Origin: Sthenelais limicola
Lineage: Eukaryota; Annelida; Polychaeta; Phyllodocida; Sigalionidae
Assembly (NCBI GenBank): GCA_942159475.1
Contig: OW804100.1
Location: 10,600,646-10,664,645, forward strand
Reading direction: 5' to 3'
DNA length: 64,000 nucleotides
Part shown: piece by piece, positions 47,571 to 59,465 of the stretch
Numbering within the stretch: position 1 is the stretch's first letter
How the letters are laid out: each line of letters opens with the position of its first letter
Program-made: the position numbers and the translations under genes
Notes under the pieces: generated by a model
What the model was told of the DNA's origin: nothing
Database searches by the model: none
The model's input: the letters and a program-made list of their open reading frames with translations, nothing else

Positions 47571-50500
47571 TCACCTTCTGCCTATCGTCATAGAGTTTCC
47601 CCTAACCATCCCACTCTGGCTCCTGTTTGCCTTCAGGTACACTCTTAACTTGTTGCTTCCCTTCTTGGGTGGAAATTGTCTGACGGCGAGTTATTGCCCG
47701 AGCCTGTCTGCTGTTCCTGTCTGCTGGACGTGATACACTTCCCACTCGGATGCGCACAACAATGGGTTCTCCTACCTCCTCCTGATCACCCTCGCTCTAC
47801 GTCACCGTCCTTTCACCTTCTCAACTTACGTAAATGTTAATTAGCTATCGTATGAAGTCAAAATATATTGTACGGCAGTCATGATTCCTAGAACGTTCAT
47901 CCATTCTCTGCACCTGGATTGTTACCTGTTTTCCCTTTACGTTTAATGGCTTGTATAGCATGCTCTGTATCGTCGGTAAAATGCTTCCCTTGGTGCACAA
48001 TGTACCTGAATTACCCTCTTGCTATGTCCTATACTCTTTACTTCCACTTCGGATGTCATTAATGATAGCCGTGGGACTCCGCAGTTATCCATTTTACATT
48101 ATCCCTGCCTAATGTTTATCGTGACTCATCCCCACGGCGTATGGATTTACATGTACTTCCTCCCCTATTTCTCCACCACCCACCAATTCTCAACAAATCA
48201 ACGTATGGCCCTGTGTTGGCGGATTTACTGATATCGTGTGTATATTCTACACACATATACAGACTATTGTAGTACGCGTGGCGAGTCCTAGTGAATCACT
48301 GCCTTGCCCGGACATGCTACCTCCATGCATTGTGACGTTCCAAAGAAGCCCTGGCTTCTGCCACCTGTGGCTTCTCGCATTGAGTGGCTTCCCAGTGACA
48401 GGCGTGGGCTATGACGTCTCCCCACCTATATCCGCTTTACCTCTAATTCTCACCTTGTCCTCTCCCTGCTTTATTCATGAGCACGCGGACATGTAAACAC
48501 TGCCGCATTATGCTGCCCCTGTTCCAGTATCTCCCCTTCTCTTCCCTTGCCCCCCGCCCCTCTGCACTCCTCCTCCTCTCCTTCCCCTTCATGCAAACCT
48601 CCACTTACACCAGTACGGCCACCAACACGACATTACTGGCAAATAAATCATGGACAGGTGGAGTCGGCGCAGGAGACGGGGACTGCTTGGAGTCGGTACA
48701 TATAGGGCCTAGGCTGCTATTCCACCTCAGTGCATGAACGTATGAATGTCTAACACAGAAGATAGGCGACATATTGAAAGTATCACAGTGGATTACCAAT
48801 CAATACGATAATCATTATGTTGGGGCCTTTGATGAAATAGTTTGTGTGCAGCCTGTTAGGGAAAATGGGGCTGAGGGCTTTGAGTAAACAGGACCATCCT
48901 GTTGGTTATTTTAATATTGCTCTTCCATAGAAAAACAGACGTTTTCTTGTTGTGAATAGTTGCAAGAACATGGAGGGGAGAGCATGAGGCTTAGCAGGGA
49001 GAGGAAGGTGCATTTATAAGGAGGTGCTGGAGCAGCAGGGTTTGATGCAGAAGCAGAGGGACAGAGGGAAGCGTCCCGGCCAGTGCTGTCACAGCACATT
49101 CGCTCTGATTTATTTTAGTGTATTTAAGGCCTCCCCCCATCAGACTTTCATTTCTTGTCTACTACTTGTCACTCTTCTTCTTTCCCTGTTTATTCCCAAA
49201 ATAATCCAGTTGCCATTCAATTTCCTTTCCTGCCATGCGTGTTACATTTTGCTTGTTTTGGTTCGGTGACCCCTGATTTCCGCCCCTTCATCATACATAA
49301 ACAATTGTTATTTCCACTCAGTGTTTCCCATCCTTGTTCTTCCTATGTCTAAATTTAGCTCACGTCCGTCTCAGCATGTACATGCATATTATTGTGGATA
49401 TTTATTTTCATACTGGGGAACATAGCCACGGGAAAGCAACCTCTTCCCCGAGTCTCGCTTATATGTCAGTGTCTCTTTTTCTGTGGAGCTGTGTGCATGT
49501 TTATTTTTAAACTCACTGGTTATGCGCATCAGTAGGAGCTTGTTACAGCTGCTCCCAGTGTTGTTACTTCTCTTGCTCGTGAGCCACTGCAGTTGCGAAT
49601 GCCTCGGGGTGGTGCGCGATTTTCTTGATGGTATGGTGGTGGTTGCTGTGGTGGTGGTGGTGGTGGTGGTGGTGTTTCACCGGTCGGTCGCTTGCCGGCA
49701 ATAAAGTTGTTGGAGCCACCATGTGTTAGCTGCCAATGCTGCATGGTCCGTGTGCTCCAACTACCAACATCCCCCTCTCCCCCTGCCCTCCCTGCCCTGC
49801 CTCTCACATCATACTCCTTCTGCCCACCCTCGTTAATACCCCTCTCTCTCCCTAGTGCCTTTTGTTCTTGTTTATAGCTTTTACTTATATGTTCCTCTTA
49901 CAAAGGGTCTAGAAATAGTAATGAAAGAGTTGTTGTGAAATAACATTTCTTTTACTAATACAAGTACCAGGTAGTTCAACCATCCACAGGTAACTCGATC
50001 CTAAATTAGAAGCCCTACGTCATTAAACAAATTATCCCTCATGTTTGCCTCATACTTATAGTGCTTCTCAACTATTTCTACACTTCATTTGTTCCTCTTG
50101 TTCGTCGGTGTTTTACGTCTTCAAATCTCGTCACATTACCTCACTGTTTCATGCTATAACGTGCTATGATTGCCCGGTCTCAAGTTTAATCAGTCGTGTC
50201 CAACTCTGCTTCCTCGCCAATATTAGCTCGGTTGACACCACAGTCAGTCTTTCCATCTTTAGCTTTATCCACTGCCTTCTCTTCTTTTCTCCTCTCTTTC
50301 TCCCTCCACATCTTTTCCTACCCCAATCCCTTCCTCCCTCCCCCCTTCCCACTCTCCCCCTCGCTCCCTTCCCCTTCCTTCACCTGGCCATTCCGCCCAT
50401 GTTTCATATACTACTAACAGCAGCTCGTATATTCTCCTCTACATCCTGTAACCATCCATAAGCCTCGATCCAAAAGCATTCCTTATGCCTTATACACAGA

Positions 50501-52419
50501 CCAGCCCTACTCCGTCTCTTACAAGCATTTCTCATTGACCAAATGTCTACCCCTTCCTTCTTGTTTCCCTATTTCACCTCCTCCTTTTCAATTATTAAAT
50601 TTGCACGCCCTTTCTAGTTGTTTTTTCATTCAGTGTTTCTCCTGTGTATTCCAACGCTTTTAAGCTTATGATGCAGGTGTGATCGTTTTATTCTCTTTTG
50701 ATAAAGGTAGACATTTTATAGTAGGCCATGATTTCTTAAGAAGTGGTAACGGTGAACTGTGTTAATAATGCATATTTTTGTAGTTTTCTTTTGCCATGCC
50801 TGTTTCATTTTCCTGGTTTCCTGTCCTCCACTCCTCCCTTTCCGCCGTCTGCTACCAATGCCAACGTATACCAGAACAACATTGACGTTTATATCAACTA
50901 TATGTTCCTTCTAGCGAGGTTTTATATCCGAGGAAAATTAATTTATTTCCATATCTCGTCTCAGTTCTCCTCGGGGAGTCCCATATGACCGCCCAAGTGT
51001 CACTACACCATGTCATGTGATTGTCACGTGTCTGGCGGACGTAAACCAGGGGCGACTACCAGTCACCAGGCGAAGGTGGTAGTCAGAATTACCCTTGAGA
51101 AGAGTAGTTTTTCACTTACTTAAATTCGCATTTTGATTTATCAAGAGTTGAACGTCCTCCAGCATTAACGTTGGTGATTGGTTTTAGTTTGCACAAATGT
51201 ATAAATGATGTTAGCCCATAATTGGAAGTACGGCTGTGTTACCCTATTCTATGCATGACAGACTTAATGTAATAAGAATGCCTAAGCCATGGTTACTCGG
51301 GATGGAGAAGGAGTTTTGATGTTTGAATTTCATCGCGTTGTGATTGATTATAAACAGCCGCCATCTTGTGTAAAGAAATAATCCCGATTTGAAAAGGAAG
51401 AGAAATAGTGTTTGGATGAAAGGGATAAGCTAAATGGTGTGGGGGCAGTAGGCGGATGGAAGGGTGAATGGAAAAAATAGTCCAAATAATCATGGCAGGC
51501 ACCGCATTTATCAAACATGCCTCTACAGCCGGTCTGGCCTGGCCTTCTGGTTTACTACCATGGCAGCCGTGAATAATAATAAGTGGGAAATAAAAAGAAA
51601 GGAGACTGATTTAACAATAAGCGTGAGCCTGATCTTCGCATGGGGAGGCAGCTTTTGATTAATCATTCTAGTATGGGTCATTAAGTGTTACGTACTTTCA
51701 GTGTTGTACTACCTCTAGAGTGGGCCAGTGTTTAGTGGGGAGAGGCTATTATTTAGTGTCGGGGAGTATGGAGGGGGTGGGGCAGTGTGGCGGGGATTGT
51801 CAGGGTAAAATGGCCCATTGCTGCGAGGGCAGTGACAATAATGTGCTGCTTATTGACAGGTGGTTTGGATAAAGGAAATGCCCAGGTTTTTCCAGTGCAT
51901 TCTGGATAAATGGGCGATTATCGGCTTGGGCTTAATGTGTTGCCATTCTTTCTTTCTTCCACGAGGAGAAATTGGGGAAAGATGTGCAGATATTGTAGTT
52001 AGGCTGCCTGAAATGTGTCCTTTACCCAACCCAGGCCTGATTCTAATACTAATTACAGCAGTGCAAGCTCTGTGTGCACATATATACTTGCAGCGTGGTG
52101 TACATGTATGAGTGTTTGAGGTGAGGCGCCAGCCCTGAATACAGATCTGCCTCTCAGCCATCTCTAATTCACACTCTCTCACATCCCACTCTGTCTCCTC
52201 ACCCTCCCTCCCTCCATCCCTCCAACGTGTCCTTCGCATTGTGCCTCTTGCATATACAGACTGGATGAATGTGCAGCGGGCTAGCTACTAGCATCTAGAC
52301 CTCCTCTTCTTCAATACGCTAGTATAATAGCGTGAAGAAATAATAACAGTGAGAATGGCTGATCCGCATGGAGACCACTGTGAACATGCAAGTCTTTACC
52401 TAGCTAGCTGGGGCTGGGT
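47571..52419 (+). other. DLG intron 2, pyrimidine-rich, no gene seen
   Basis: The plus strand is unusually C/T-rich over 47.5-50.9 kb and carries many low-complexity frames. A (TGG)n run lies at 49635-49674. No exon with splice sites and a conserved motif was found. Confidence 0.5.
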
Positions 52420-52737
52420 TTAGTAGCTCGTGGCATGGCAGCCTTGTACGTTTGTGAACGTCTGTGAATATATACGTACATAGACAGCACGTTTGAGAAT
52501 CTCATACACACACTCTCTCACACACTCAGCCTCCTCCAGGGCTCTAGGATGAGGACGACGAGGAGGAGGTGGAGGAGGAGGAGGAGGGAGGGATCCAGAG
52601 GTTAGTGCGCTTTCACCACATGTAGCTTTGCCGACACGGCCCAGCATCATTTTCCGCAACCGCATCACCATCGCTACTAACACTACCACGAACACGAGCA
52701 CTGCTACAGCTGCCCAGCTCTTTTCTCCCTTCTTCAT
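52420..52737 (-). CDS. Possible small signal-anchor protein or first coding exon
   Basis: From ATG at 52735-52737 (A at -3) the frame gives about 105 residues. It starts MKKGEKSW, then a hydrophobic segment at about residues 9-25 rich in A, V and L, then Arg/Lys (MRLRKMMLGR). This fits a type II signal anchor. A possible donor, ATGTG|GTGAAA, follows at about residue 42. Downstream the frame runs through a (GGA)n microsatellite giving nine prolines, which suggests the true coding part ends at the donor. I do not recognise the family; a chance frame is possible. Confidence 0.28.
   Translation of the reverse strand: MKKGEKSWAAVAVLVFVVVLVAMVMRLRKMMLGRVGKATCGESALTSGSLPPPPPPPPPRRPHPRALEEAECVRECVYEILKRAVYVRIYSQTFTNVQGCHATSY
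52545..52592 (+). repeat. (GGA)n-type trinucleotide microsatellite
   Basis: An imperfect GGA/GAGG run. It encodes the polyproline stretch of the minus-strand frame across it. Confidence 0.85.
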
Positions 52738-54363
52738 TATCCTCAACTAGGACTAGGAGATAGGATGAGTTAAGACAGCTGAGAGGAACGAAGGGAGGAT
52801 CTAGCCCTATTGGAATGACTCATGTGTTGTGGCCCACCTGGGTTGACTCTGCTGTATTGGTAGATGTAGACTACGCATCGCTGACACTCCTCTTCCGCAC
52901 CCAGCAGCCACTACAAGACCGTCAACCCCAGGCCAACTGGAACTCCTCTACTCTCCGGGGCTAAATGCTCATGCATCCACTCATTCACTTCACTCTTTTC
53001 ACTCACTGACACTAGCACTCTCCCCCCTTCACACAGAAAATAGATCGCATTCACCCTCCTCTAGGCTACCATGGTTACTGAAGCCATCAGAACCAATCAC
53101 ATATATCCTTACAAAAGACTGAAGGAAATGACGTCATATGACGGTTTGAAGTGAGGAGTCAGTTGTGACGACGAGAAGTAATTGCTCTTATCTGCACGTA
53201 CAAACTGTGGGGGCACATCTTGGCCAGGGGATATTTAGTATGACTAACTACGGCACGCCAGTCTCGTCCACCCCCAGCCTCTGGCGATAGGAATCACCAA
53301 TACTGGAGGCAACCTTGATGTTTAGCAGACTGGACTACTCTCACTATTGGTGCACACAATGGGTGGGCTAGTTGGATGAAGGCAGACCTTACCTTCCTCA
53401 GCCATGTGGGGCTCAGCCTATTCGAGGAGCCTCCTCGGGAAAAGCTCTCTCTACTTGTTTTTCAGTCACTCCCTGTTCCTACACCTCTCTGGATATATAT
53501 CAGCTCAGTGAATTATATAAGATTGATATCTCACGTGTAATATTGTTACCTACAGTGGGACATTGATCAAGTATGTGTGCTGGACGTAGGCACATGTGTA
53601 CAAACTACCAATCTACCCCATGACTCGGCATCGTGGATTATAGTGCATTTGCCAGGCTCTATGTAGTGTATAAAAATAAACCTGTTGTAGGTAGTAGCAT
53701 TATTAGTGATGGTTATATACAGGCCATTGACCTGAAATCAGTATTGCATACGGAAAAAACCAATGGATCGTCGAGTATATGCATACAAGTATAGACAGTC
53801 TCACTTGGTTTAGTGTTGCATTTGTTGCTGCTACTGCTGGATGAAATCTATTTATGGATAAAGATATCATTGTGCCCTCTTGGATGCATCTATTTTCTAA
53901 TCCCTTCCTGCCTTATATCAAGGCTTTATGTGATCTTCGCTATACCATACGCCGTCGCTGAGAAAATCTTTATTTGTTAATGAATGAAGGAAATTACTTA
54001 TATTTCTTGTTAGTTTATTGTTGCAAAATTGGTTGTGAACTGTATATTTGATACCTAGAACTACGGCCATATAGCTGTCAATAATTATATCGACAGTTGA
54101 TTACATTAGTTGTTGGTTTATGCTGTTAATAAAGGGACGTAGCATGTTTTTTAAATGAACATGTTTGATGCCCTGTTGTGCCTGTGATTGGATAATTATT
54201 CGCCATTTGCAAAAGGATGAATAGGAAAGTATGTTGTTAAATACCAACATGACTATCCTGAAAAGTAAGATGTATACCTGTGCTATTTCTTCGTGCCTTT
54301 CTCCATCTCTTCTGGAGATGTACTTTATTAAATTCAACCAGTTGTTCTGAAACCAATTTTAGT
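52738..54363. other. Possible promoter-bearing region
   Basis: A full cAMP-response-type palindrome TGACGTCA lies at 53129-53136 in a somewhat CpG-richer interval. It sits between the start of the minus-strand signal-anchor frame and the plus-strand 444-codon frame, so it could serve either. No other feature is supported. Confidence 0.3.
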
Positions 54364-55698
54364 ATGGAGGGCAATAGGACTGGATCTCTTCCTCTTACTA
54401 AATCTTCTGCTCCTGTCGCTCGATCTGTCGTCAAACCTTGCTCTACTTCCAAGTCACCAGGTAATAAGCCTAACGGTACATCAGACAAACCCCACCGACG
54501 CAGCCCCAAGTTCTGTATTCAACATATCCCTTCTGAGGAGGATGAGATAACCACTGGACAGCATCGCCAGAGCCTCTTTGTCAAGTTTTTCAATCAGACA
54601 TTCTCTTCCTTGTCTGGACCCAGCGCCTCAGAAGCTATGGAATCCCACTTTGAGCGCTATTTGAAAAAACATGTTAGCAAATGTGCGGACGACTTTGATG
54701 TTAGGTTGCGCATGCTCGAGCAACGCATCATGGGCCGTTTAGATTTGCTTAGCGACAAGGTCGGCGATATTGAGACGCGTGTTTATCATTTAGAAGCTGA
54801 TAAAAGACTAGTAGGACGATTAGGAGGCAGCCAGAATGGGCTGACTTCAAGTGACGTCACAAGCTCCATTTCATTATCTGACAGGAAGAACCAGATTCCT
54901 TCTCCAAATGCTATTTCCGGAGTTAATCCATCTCGGGAGACCACTCCCAGTCCAACCCCGAACGACTTCACGGACTTCCTTGCAATGAGTCCTAAGATAA
55001 TGCGATATGGGGAGTCATACTCGCCCCTAAGTACCCCCCTTGTACAAAGAAGATCCCCCAAACACGATCCTTCTGTAGCCCCTTCTAGTGAAGATGAAGA
55101 GCGCGTGGTAGTACGTAGCCTTAGTTCTAGTCCTCTCATGGTCAGGCCCACATCTGCCAAAGATGCGGGGAGGACGAAGAGTTTCCGGATACCTCATCCA
55201 GACGCGGTCAGTGAAAACCTAGCTAAATTAATTCAATCAGAGACTCAGGATAATAATGCGGAACGTCGCGCCTCTGGTCTGAGGCGCATCGAGACTTTAC
55301 AAAATGATGAGAACGAAGAGTTGGACGCAGCACACATTCTAGACACTTGTGATGACAATGGAGGTGTTGATGAAGATGACCTTGGTGGAGTTGAACTTGA
55401 AGGTCAAGTTGATGATGATGACACTGCTGATGTTACTTGTGGATTACGACCTTCAAACCCGACCCCTGGGGACAGGCCCATGGAAGAAGGTGAGATCCTC
55501 TTGAAGCAGGGCCTAACTCAACTCTTTCCATCAACCTTGGCAAATTGCCTTGTCGCATATATACCCCCGGTTGTAAAAGGGCCATGGACTCTTATTAGCT
55601 CTATAGTTTCAAAAGGGACGTCAGCTAAGAGTGGTCGGCTGGTTGTAAAGAGGGAAAAAGTAATATCGTATGGAGCTTTTTTTTACTGCCATTTGTGA
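54364..55698 (+). CDS. 444-residue disordered, coiled-coil protein (large exon?), possible TLD-like C-terminus
   Basis: The frame is open from a GTG at 54280, but the first ATG is at 54364 (TTTAGTATGG, A at -3 and G at +4). Seen: a Ser/Pro/Thr-rich N-terminus; a coiled coil at about residues 110-149 (FDVRLRMLEQRIMGRLDLL...); more S/P-rich sequence; and an acidic run at about 329-354. The end, about residues 385-425, reads L..YIPPVVKGPWTLISS....GTSAKS. That resembles the opening of a TLD domain (family pattern LP...G..W.L.YST..HGTS), but the TLD core is missing. A strong donor, GAAG|GTGAGAT (junction after 55489), could end the exon before this part. I do not recognise the protein. It may be an exon of a gene nested in the DLG intron, or the ORF of an unfamiliar element. 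Confidence 0.6.
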   Translation: MEGNRTGSLPLTKSSAPVARSVVKPCSTSKSPGNKPNGTSDKPHRRSPKFCIQHIPSEEDEITTGQHRQSLFVKFFNQTFSSLSGPSASEAMESHFERYLKKHVSKCADDFDVRLRMLEQRIMGRLDLLSDKVGDIETRVYHLEADKRLVGRLGGSQNGLTSSDVTSSISLSDRKNQIPSPNAISGVNPSRETTPSPTPNDFTDFLAMSPKIMRYGESYSPLSTPLVQRRSPKHDPSVAPSSEDEERVVVRSLSSSPLMVRPTSAKDAGRTKSFRIPHPDAVSENLAKLIQSETQDNNAERRASGLRRIETLQNDENEELDAAHILDTCDDNGGVDEDDLGGVELEGQVDDDDTADVTCGLRPSNPTPGDRPMEEGEILLKQGLTQLFPSTLANCLVAYIPPVVKGPWTLISSIVSKGTSAKSGRLVVKREKVISYGAFFYCHL

Positions 55699-58058
55699 TA
55701 AGCGAACGTTGTATTTATTGGAAGTCAGTCTGTTAGATGGCAAATAGGCTCGCAAAACATCCATGATCCGGGATAATTAATATTCATTTACTTAATTTTC
55801 TTATTTTGTTCATGAACGACTCGATAGATGTCTACTTAAGTGACAGGAATAATTATATATTCCCATGGTTTATAAATAACCCTTAACATAACAGTGTGTG
55901 ACTCTAACTAACTGCCTCCTTCCCTTTATTTAAGTTATGACGGACTCATTTCCCATGCAGACAATATCCTACCCCAATTACTTCATCAACTTACTTACAT
56001 CATCTCTCTTAGTAACTCACCATGGCCTTGCCTATATTTCCTCACTACTTAATTTACCCAGCCCATTTATGTTATAGTGGCTTGTTTCTGTGGGCAAAAC
56101 ATCATAAAGAATAACAAATACATCATTGGGTATGCATGGAACTGGGGCTAGACTAAAGCCAGCGGATAATTCCCATTTCTTTATACTACTAGAGCTTGTG
56201 CTAGGCTGGTGGCTTGCCTGGGGTTAGGTCTTTAGTAATGGTTGGAGTATCAATATACGGGGAGCATGTGTATCGCAGTCTGGTGTGTATTAGGTATCGC
56301 TTAACTTATGATGATTGCACTGTTGGGAGTCTGCACTCAGTCCCTTCAGTCCTTTGTATACGTCGCCTAGATATAATTTCAAAATTGGCTTTTTGCTAAA
56401 GGCAGGGATTAATACTCCTGTCATCTAGGAAAGGACGCTTGATAAGTATGGATTGCCTCCATTTTTAAAGAAATATAAGAAACACTAATTAAATGCTAAA
56501 TGTTCACCTTATTTGTCACCATAATTTCTAAAATGCTTATTTCATGGTTATGCGGTTACACATAGAGTTATGGTGTTTGTGAGAGGCCAACTGTGGGGCT
56601 ATTCATTACCTGGTGTCAGGTAAGGCAGGGGGCAAACTTCTCTCATCGCTTATTTCCATCCATGTATTATCTATGCCGCTCTTCTCGGCGTCCTGACAGT
56701 GGAGTAATATATTACGTATGGATAGCTTCGTCTTTTTCTCAGTGGCCACAACTAACCTACTTTATGACTTCTGGATACAGGTGATGCCAATCCCAAAGGT
56801 CACATGACCAGTTTGTATGGCCCTTTCTACCGGTGGCCAGTAGCACTATACTAGCATAAATTGAGCACTCTCTTCAGGTGACAATCCACCCGCTCCTATT
56901 TTAGCCAGTCCTTCCAGTATTGATGACTATGTTTTGGACTTGGGATAATACTATGGAGGGTCTGTCTATCTAAAATCTAAAAATCACTTACATTCAATGT
57001 TTTATCAACTTTCAAGTTTCCTACCATTGTGTGAGTGTTTGATATCGCACCGGATATCGCACCGAAAATAGTTGGACTTTAGTCTTCGGATATCCACCAT
57101 TCGCTGTGTTCTCAAACCATAAATAAACATGTAATGAGTTCTATAATTGATTGAATTCCGTGCCCCTCAAAATCATGGTAGCCCTTCAAAGGAATATAAT
57201 TCTTTACAGTTGTATTTAGAAGCATTCTATAAGATAAAGGGACAAGCTCATAGTTAGTATTGAATTTTATTGTCAGTGCATTTTGCGCAGTAAGCTTGGC
57301 TGCCCATTTTCCTGCAGCAATGTTTGCCTCGGCCTACACTGTCACCATTGATTGTTAATCTTTAATTATAGAGAACAAGATGACAGGAGAAAGAGGAGTC
57401 GAGTGAAGAAAATGTCATCCATTATTGAAAAGCCTCTCTCTCCTTGATGCCTTGGGGGGTGTATCCCCATATCATTTCTCAGATTCTAAGTAGCACAGCT
57501 AAGCATTGTGTAGTAAATGGGACCCTGTAGGATGCCTAAGTCCCCTTTTGGCAGTAATTTTCAGCCCAACACATTTTCGTCGGACCCTTGCTCCGTTTAC
57601 ACCATTTTTCATCTTTGATTTTGCTTGTATGTCGCTGTATTTGCTCCCATTCATATCAAAGCTTGCTCTTTCTGGCCATGGCCTCCCGAATATAAACATC
57701 GATGTATTTCACCCAGCGTCAGGGCCTCTCTTTTCTCTGTTGCCCCTTCTTCAAAGATTATTATAATAGTGAAACCATTACGCTTCTATGCGGCATTGAT
57801 CAGAATTTTTCAGCTCTTTGTGGTGGCGGGTGGTATAGATTTGTGCCAGACAGCCTCAATAAATTGTTATTATAGAAAAGTTCCGAAAAAAAAGAAGAAC
57901 AGGCTGATGGGTAACTGATAAATCTATGATAGTACTTCACAGGGTTTGAGAGGACGCCACCGAGGTCGGGCCCTTTTAGGGGAGGATGGTACTGTTATCA
58001 GTCTGACGGGTACTCATGCAGAAAGGGGAAAAATACTGGTGGAGATGATGAATGTTAT
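55699..58058 (+). other. Intronic or intergenic, no gene seen
   Basis: A weaker AG|GTAAGG junction lies at 56619-56620 without a strong pyrimidine tract. No exon continuing the 444-codon frame (for example GTG-rich TLD core motifs) was found. Confidence 0.45.
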
Positions 58059-58475
58059 CTCTCTCTTTATCTATCTTTATCCCTTTACTTACTATCCCTT
58101 TATCTATCTGTATATCTATCTTCATTATTATTACTTGGTGTCTATTTATCTATCTATCTATCTATCTATCTCTATCTATCCTCATTACTATCTATCTAAC
58201 TATCTCTATCCTCATGACCATCCTTTGATATGTCTATCTATCTATCTATCTATCCTCATTACTATTCTTTGATCTGTCTATCTATCTATCCAACTATCCT
58301 CATTACTATTTTTTGATCTGTATCTATCTATCTATCTTTCTATCTATCTATCTATCTATCTATCTCTCTTTCTATCTATCTATCTATCTATTTATCCTTT
58401 GATCTGTCTATCTATCATCATTACTATCCTTTGATCTATCTATCTATCTATCTATCCACCGATCCATCCTCATTA
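58059..58475 (+). repeat. Compound TATC microsatellite
   Basis: Long (TATC)n runs broken at intervals by CCTCATTACTATCCTTTGATCTG-like inserts, which recur about five times. It is a compound of tetranucleotide and roughly 40-50-bp periods. Confidence 0.93.
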
Positions 58476-59018
58476 CTACCATTGACGTGGCTTAGCCATC
58501 CTCTTGACAATGATATGTAACATTGTACATTAATGAGAGGGGGTGCTATATATGCGCTCAGTTCATCAGGTCCTACTCTAAGTAAGGATTAGCTTTCCGT
58601 GGTGGCGGATCTAATCAAAGCTCACTCTATCTAATTAAACATAGCTTTTATTCGCTGTGCTCGAGCCGGCGTTCAATATAAAACAATGTACGCCTGTACT
58701 CCTCCCGTCCTCTCGCCCCGTTATTCCTCCTCTCCTCTAGATTCGGAGTACCATGAATATCGATGAATGGGTCTTTCCCCTCACAAATGGATAAATCATA
58801 TATACACGGAAGTCACAGGAGAGTAAATATTCTCTATTTATGTCTTTTCCCCGCGGTGCATCGCTGCGATCCTCTATCTGCCGCTGCGTTTCTCACCATC
58901 GTCGCCTTTCTTGTTTTCCATTTGCTTCTGCCGGGTTCCGCTTTGTGTGTGAATCAATCTGTAGTTTGCTTTCCAGTCTATCTGCCCTTGTTTACTTCAC
59001 AAAGTCATTTCACTAAAT

Positions 59019-59110
59019 GTGTCTTTATTTCATTTATTTTTAGGTAAGCTCCATTTCTCATTATATGCGCCCTGGCCAATGACTGGATTACCATGGTAAT
59101 TTGGTGAGTA
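59019..59110 (+). promoter_or_regulatory. Candidate recursive splice site and RS-exon 2
   Basis: The tract TTTATTTCATTTATTTTTAG (ending 59043) is joined directly to GTAAGCTCC. A second donor, TTTG|GTGAGT, has its junction after 59103, giving a 60-nt RS-exon. Read in phase after DLG exon 2 it meets an in-frame TAA near its end, as expected for a poison RS-exon. Recursive function is inferred. It could serve DLG or the gene of the 54.4-kb frame. Confidence 0.5.
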
Positions 59111-59465
59111 ACTGATACACAAACAGCGAGCTTCTAGTTTCAATTCGTTCAGCGAATATTATTAAATAATATAGAAATCTCAATGCAGAGCAATCAATGG
59201 CAACGAGTTGAAGATTGTATTCTATCTGGGCACGTTGTATGGAGGGTAGTTAGTGGGTACATGCGTGATTAAAGGTGATGAATATGATATTTAGGCCAGT
59301 GTATGCTGCATATGATACTGCGTGGTAAAGTTACCCGGTGTAAACCCTCATCTCTCCTGGTGTAATTGGATCGGATTTACCGAGCCTTCTATGTCCTCCT
59401 TCCACTAGGTCTGGCCTTGCATCCCATCAGCCATTTACAGTCATGGCACTTTTATTTCGTTTGCC

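Noticed and set aside
47210..47733. Arg/Glu-rich and Ser/Leu/Pro-rich frames of about 106-140 codons
   Set aside because: They are translations of a (TC)n microsatellite and its flanks.
51850..52239. Minus-strand frame of 129 codons
   Set aside because: Composition is irregular, with no domain, signal or splice support. Its length is not exceptional for this window.
56600..56630. Third AG|GTAAGG junction at 56619-56620
   Set aside because: The preceding sequence lacks a real polypyrimidine tract, so it is much weaker than the sites at 41440 and 59044.
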